Positions 62,970-64,000 of a stretch of DNA of 64,000 bases are shown here, piece by piece. The DNA comes from Cryobacterium roopkundense (GTDB taxonomy: Bacteria > Actinomycetota > Actinomycetes > Actinomycetales > Microbacteriaceae), in contig NZ_JACHBQ010000001.1 of the NCBI RefSeq assembly GCF_014200405.1, positions 1,054,001 to 1,118,000 on the forward strand, in the 5' to 3' direction. Under the pieces are notes generated by a model. The model searched no databases. It saw nothing but the letters and a program-made list of their open reading frames with translations, and was not told the origin of the DNA. Numbering within the stretch: position 1 is the first letter of the stretch; each line of letters opens with the position of its first letter. The translations under genes were made by a program, and so were the position numbers.

Positions 62970-63632
62970 ATGACTACACAACCAGGTTTCCGAACGACCA
63001 AACGACGCACCAACGTGCTTCTCAGACCATTTCAGGTCATTCGCGAAAACCGCCGACCGTTTGTCGTCCTGAACGTTGCGCTGTTCGGGCTGTTGGTGGC
63101 GGGTTTCATTGTGGGGATGCTTTTCCCAGAGCTGAGCGCTGGGCAGGTGAACGGGCTTGTCGAGGACGGCACGTTAGACCAAATCGCGCCGCTTCTCGGC
63201 AACGTCTGGTTCTTCGCGCTGGCCATTCTCTTCAACAACGCAGTAAACGTCGGCGCCGTAATCGTCTTGCCCTCCCTTGTCGTGCCGTTTGCCGGCATCG
63301 CATATTTCGGCTATAAAGTGGCCGAGATCGGCCTGACCCTCGCCGCAAGTGGATCGGACCTCTGGGGCGCGATGCTCCCACATCTCGTGACCGTGGTCGT
63401 CGAGATAGAGGCCTATGTACTCCTCGCACTCGGCGCCTACATCCTCGGTCGGTCCTGGATCCTCCCCCGAACAGTCGGTGCCTCCAACCGGCGCTGGGGC
63501 TACCTTCGTGGACTCCAGCAGTTCGGCTGGCTGATCCTGCCCGCTTTCGTGCTGCTGGTCATCGGCGCGCTCTACGAGGCGGTCACGCTGATCTACGTCA
63601 TCCTGCCTCGGGTGGCCGAGCTTGCCGGGTAG
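62970..63632 (+). CDS. SpoIIM-like integral membrane protein
   Basis: A 220-residue protein with about five hydrophobic segments (for example FVVLNVALFGLLVAGFIVGMLF, NNAVNVGAVIVLPSLVVPFAGIAYFGYKV, LVTVVVEIEAYVLLALGAYILG). The FNNAVNVGAV and LPHLVTVVVEIEAY blocks resemble the SpoIIM family of non-sporulating actinobacteria. I preferred the ATG at 62970 to the GTG at 62958. Role unknown, perhaps cell-envelope or division. Confidence 0.65.
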   Translation: MTTQPGFRTTKRRTNVLLRPFQVIRENRRPFVVLNVALFGLLVAGFIVGMLFPELSAGQVNGLVEDGTLDQIAPLLGNVWFFALAILFNNAVNVGAVIVLPSLVVPFAGIAYFGYKVAEIGLTLAASGSDLWGAMLPHLVTVVVEIEAYVLLALGAYILGRSWILPRTVGASNRRWGYLRGLQQFGWLILPAFVLLVIGALYEAVTLIYVILPRVAELAG

Positions 63633-63647
63633 TGGTCAGGCTGTTAG

Positions 63648-63681
63648 CCCCGCCGCTCTCGTTGGAGCGAGGGCGGCGGGG
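63648..63681. terminator. Bidirectional terminator hairpin between convergent genes
   Basis: CCCCGCCGC pairs with GCGGCGGGG, extended inside by CTCG/CGAG, between the SpoIIM-like gene and the convergent protease gene. Confidence 0.7.
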
Positions 63682-63700
63682 TGCCTACGTTGGGGGGAAC

Positions 63701-64000
63701 TTAGCCAGCAGACACAAGCACCTTGGGACCAGCTGCGCTATGTTTCTTGCGCTCGATCAGCCAGACCGTGCCTACTACGGCGACGTTCATAACCATCAGG
63801 ATGATCAGTGAGGCTCCAGGTCCGGAGCCGGAGGCGCGGTCAACTACGGTCGCGTCGTTGCCCGCGAAAAGGGCATTGATGATGCCCACGAGGACGTTAT
63901 TTGAGACATGGAGCGCCATCGCGGCTTCGAGGCCGCCGCTGATCAGCCCCATCAACACAGTGCAAGCGGAGAAAACAAACAGGTAGCTGACAAACCACGG
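63701..64000 (-). CDS. CPBP-family intramembrane metalloprotease, C-terminal part
   Basis: The frame is open from the window edge and ends at 63701. The block MGLISGGLEAAMALHVSNNVLVGIINALF is the conserved last motif of CPBP/CAAX-type proteases with the HxxxN ligands (HVSNN). A final membrane helix (LIILMVMNVAVVGTVWLIE) and a short basic tail follow. The EExxxR motif would be outside the window. Confidence 0.8.
   Translation of the reverse strand, partial: PWFVSYLFVFSACTVLMGLISGGLEAAMALHVSNNVLVGIINALFAGNDATVVDRASGSGPGASLIILMVMNVAVVGTVWLIERKKHSAAGPKVLVSAG

Noticed and set aside
1..64000. CRISPR arrays, rRNA genes, plasmid-type replication origin
   Set aside because: No regularly spaced short repeats, no rRNA-like sequence and no Rep/iteron arrangement were noticed on reading; a computed repeat scan would be needed to exclude short arrays fully.

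Overview
The window reads as a high-GC actinobacterium. The frequent GGATGC/GCATCC codon style, ATGA-coupled operons, ROK and LacI-free sugar loci and Tat-dependent lipoproteins suggest Microbacteriaceae (Cryobacterium-like); this is inference from style, not a database match.

Layout. (1) 1-6.9 kb: end of a beta-mannan/manno-oligosaccharide locus (binding-protein tail, two MalFG-type permeases, GH2 beta-mannosidase, a ROK protein without its zinc site, a secreted GH26 mannanase). (2) 7.0-11.0 kb: a dead IS256-family element carrying a complete IS21-family element inside its transposase gene; ends and target duplication can be read exactly. (3) 11.1-28.1 kb: a full extra Tat translocase (tatA, tatC, tatB) beside a sugar-acid regulon. 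The regulon has a flavin dehydrogenase with its small subunit, an SMP-30 lactonase, an enolase-superfamily dehydratase, a KDG-type kinase and a KDPG-type aldolase: the oxidation-lactonase-dehydratase-kinase-aldolase order of an Entner-Doudoroff-like route. It also has a ribose-type ABC transporter whose binding protein has a Tat lipoprotein signal, an isochorismatase-like hydrolase, a DJ-1 protein, and a DhaK/DhaL pair in which DhaK has lost all three catalytic residues. A FadR-type GntR regulator sits in the middle, and the same 11-base box TTCAGACCACC lies at four of its promoters. (4) 28.5-38.0 kb: a seven-gene operon (two sugar isomerase/epimerase TIM barrels, two Gfo/Idh/MocA dehydrogenases, one ribose-type ABC transporter) opposite a ROK repressor; this is the gene set of the levoglucosan route (LgdA, LgdB1, LgdB2, LgdC).

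(5) 38.0-42.1 kb: a recombinase-in-trio (RIT) element between two inverted IS3-family 3' ends, with a perfect 32-bp direct repeat at both junctions and an outer 3-bp duplication. (6) 42.2-51.3 kb: small membrane and secreted proteins, a second IS21-family element that has cut off the 5' end of an RHS/YD-repeat toxin-type gene, a coupled candidate immunity gene, an orphan RHS tip, and an IS1380-family element with exact ends. (7) 51.3-59.7 kb: a defence-like accessory block (leucine-rich-variant repeats fused to a PD-(D/E)XK nuclease, a DUF6338-like membrane protein, an IS21 relic, an abortive-infection-like protein, a GHKL ATPase fused to a PD-(D/E)XK nuclease). (8) 59.7-61.2 kb: island edge with a diverged repeat also found at 28.3 kb, a tRNA-Pro-like 3' end, a terminator and a 92-bp MITE. 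(9) 61.2-64 kb: ordinary chromosome (TetR regulator, quinone-oxidoreductase-like enzyme, SpoIIM-like protein, start of a CPBP protease). No complete tRNA, rRNA or CRISPR array was seen.
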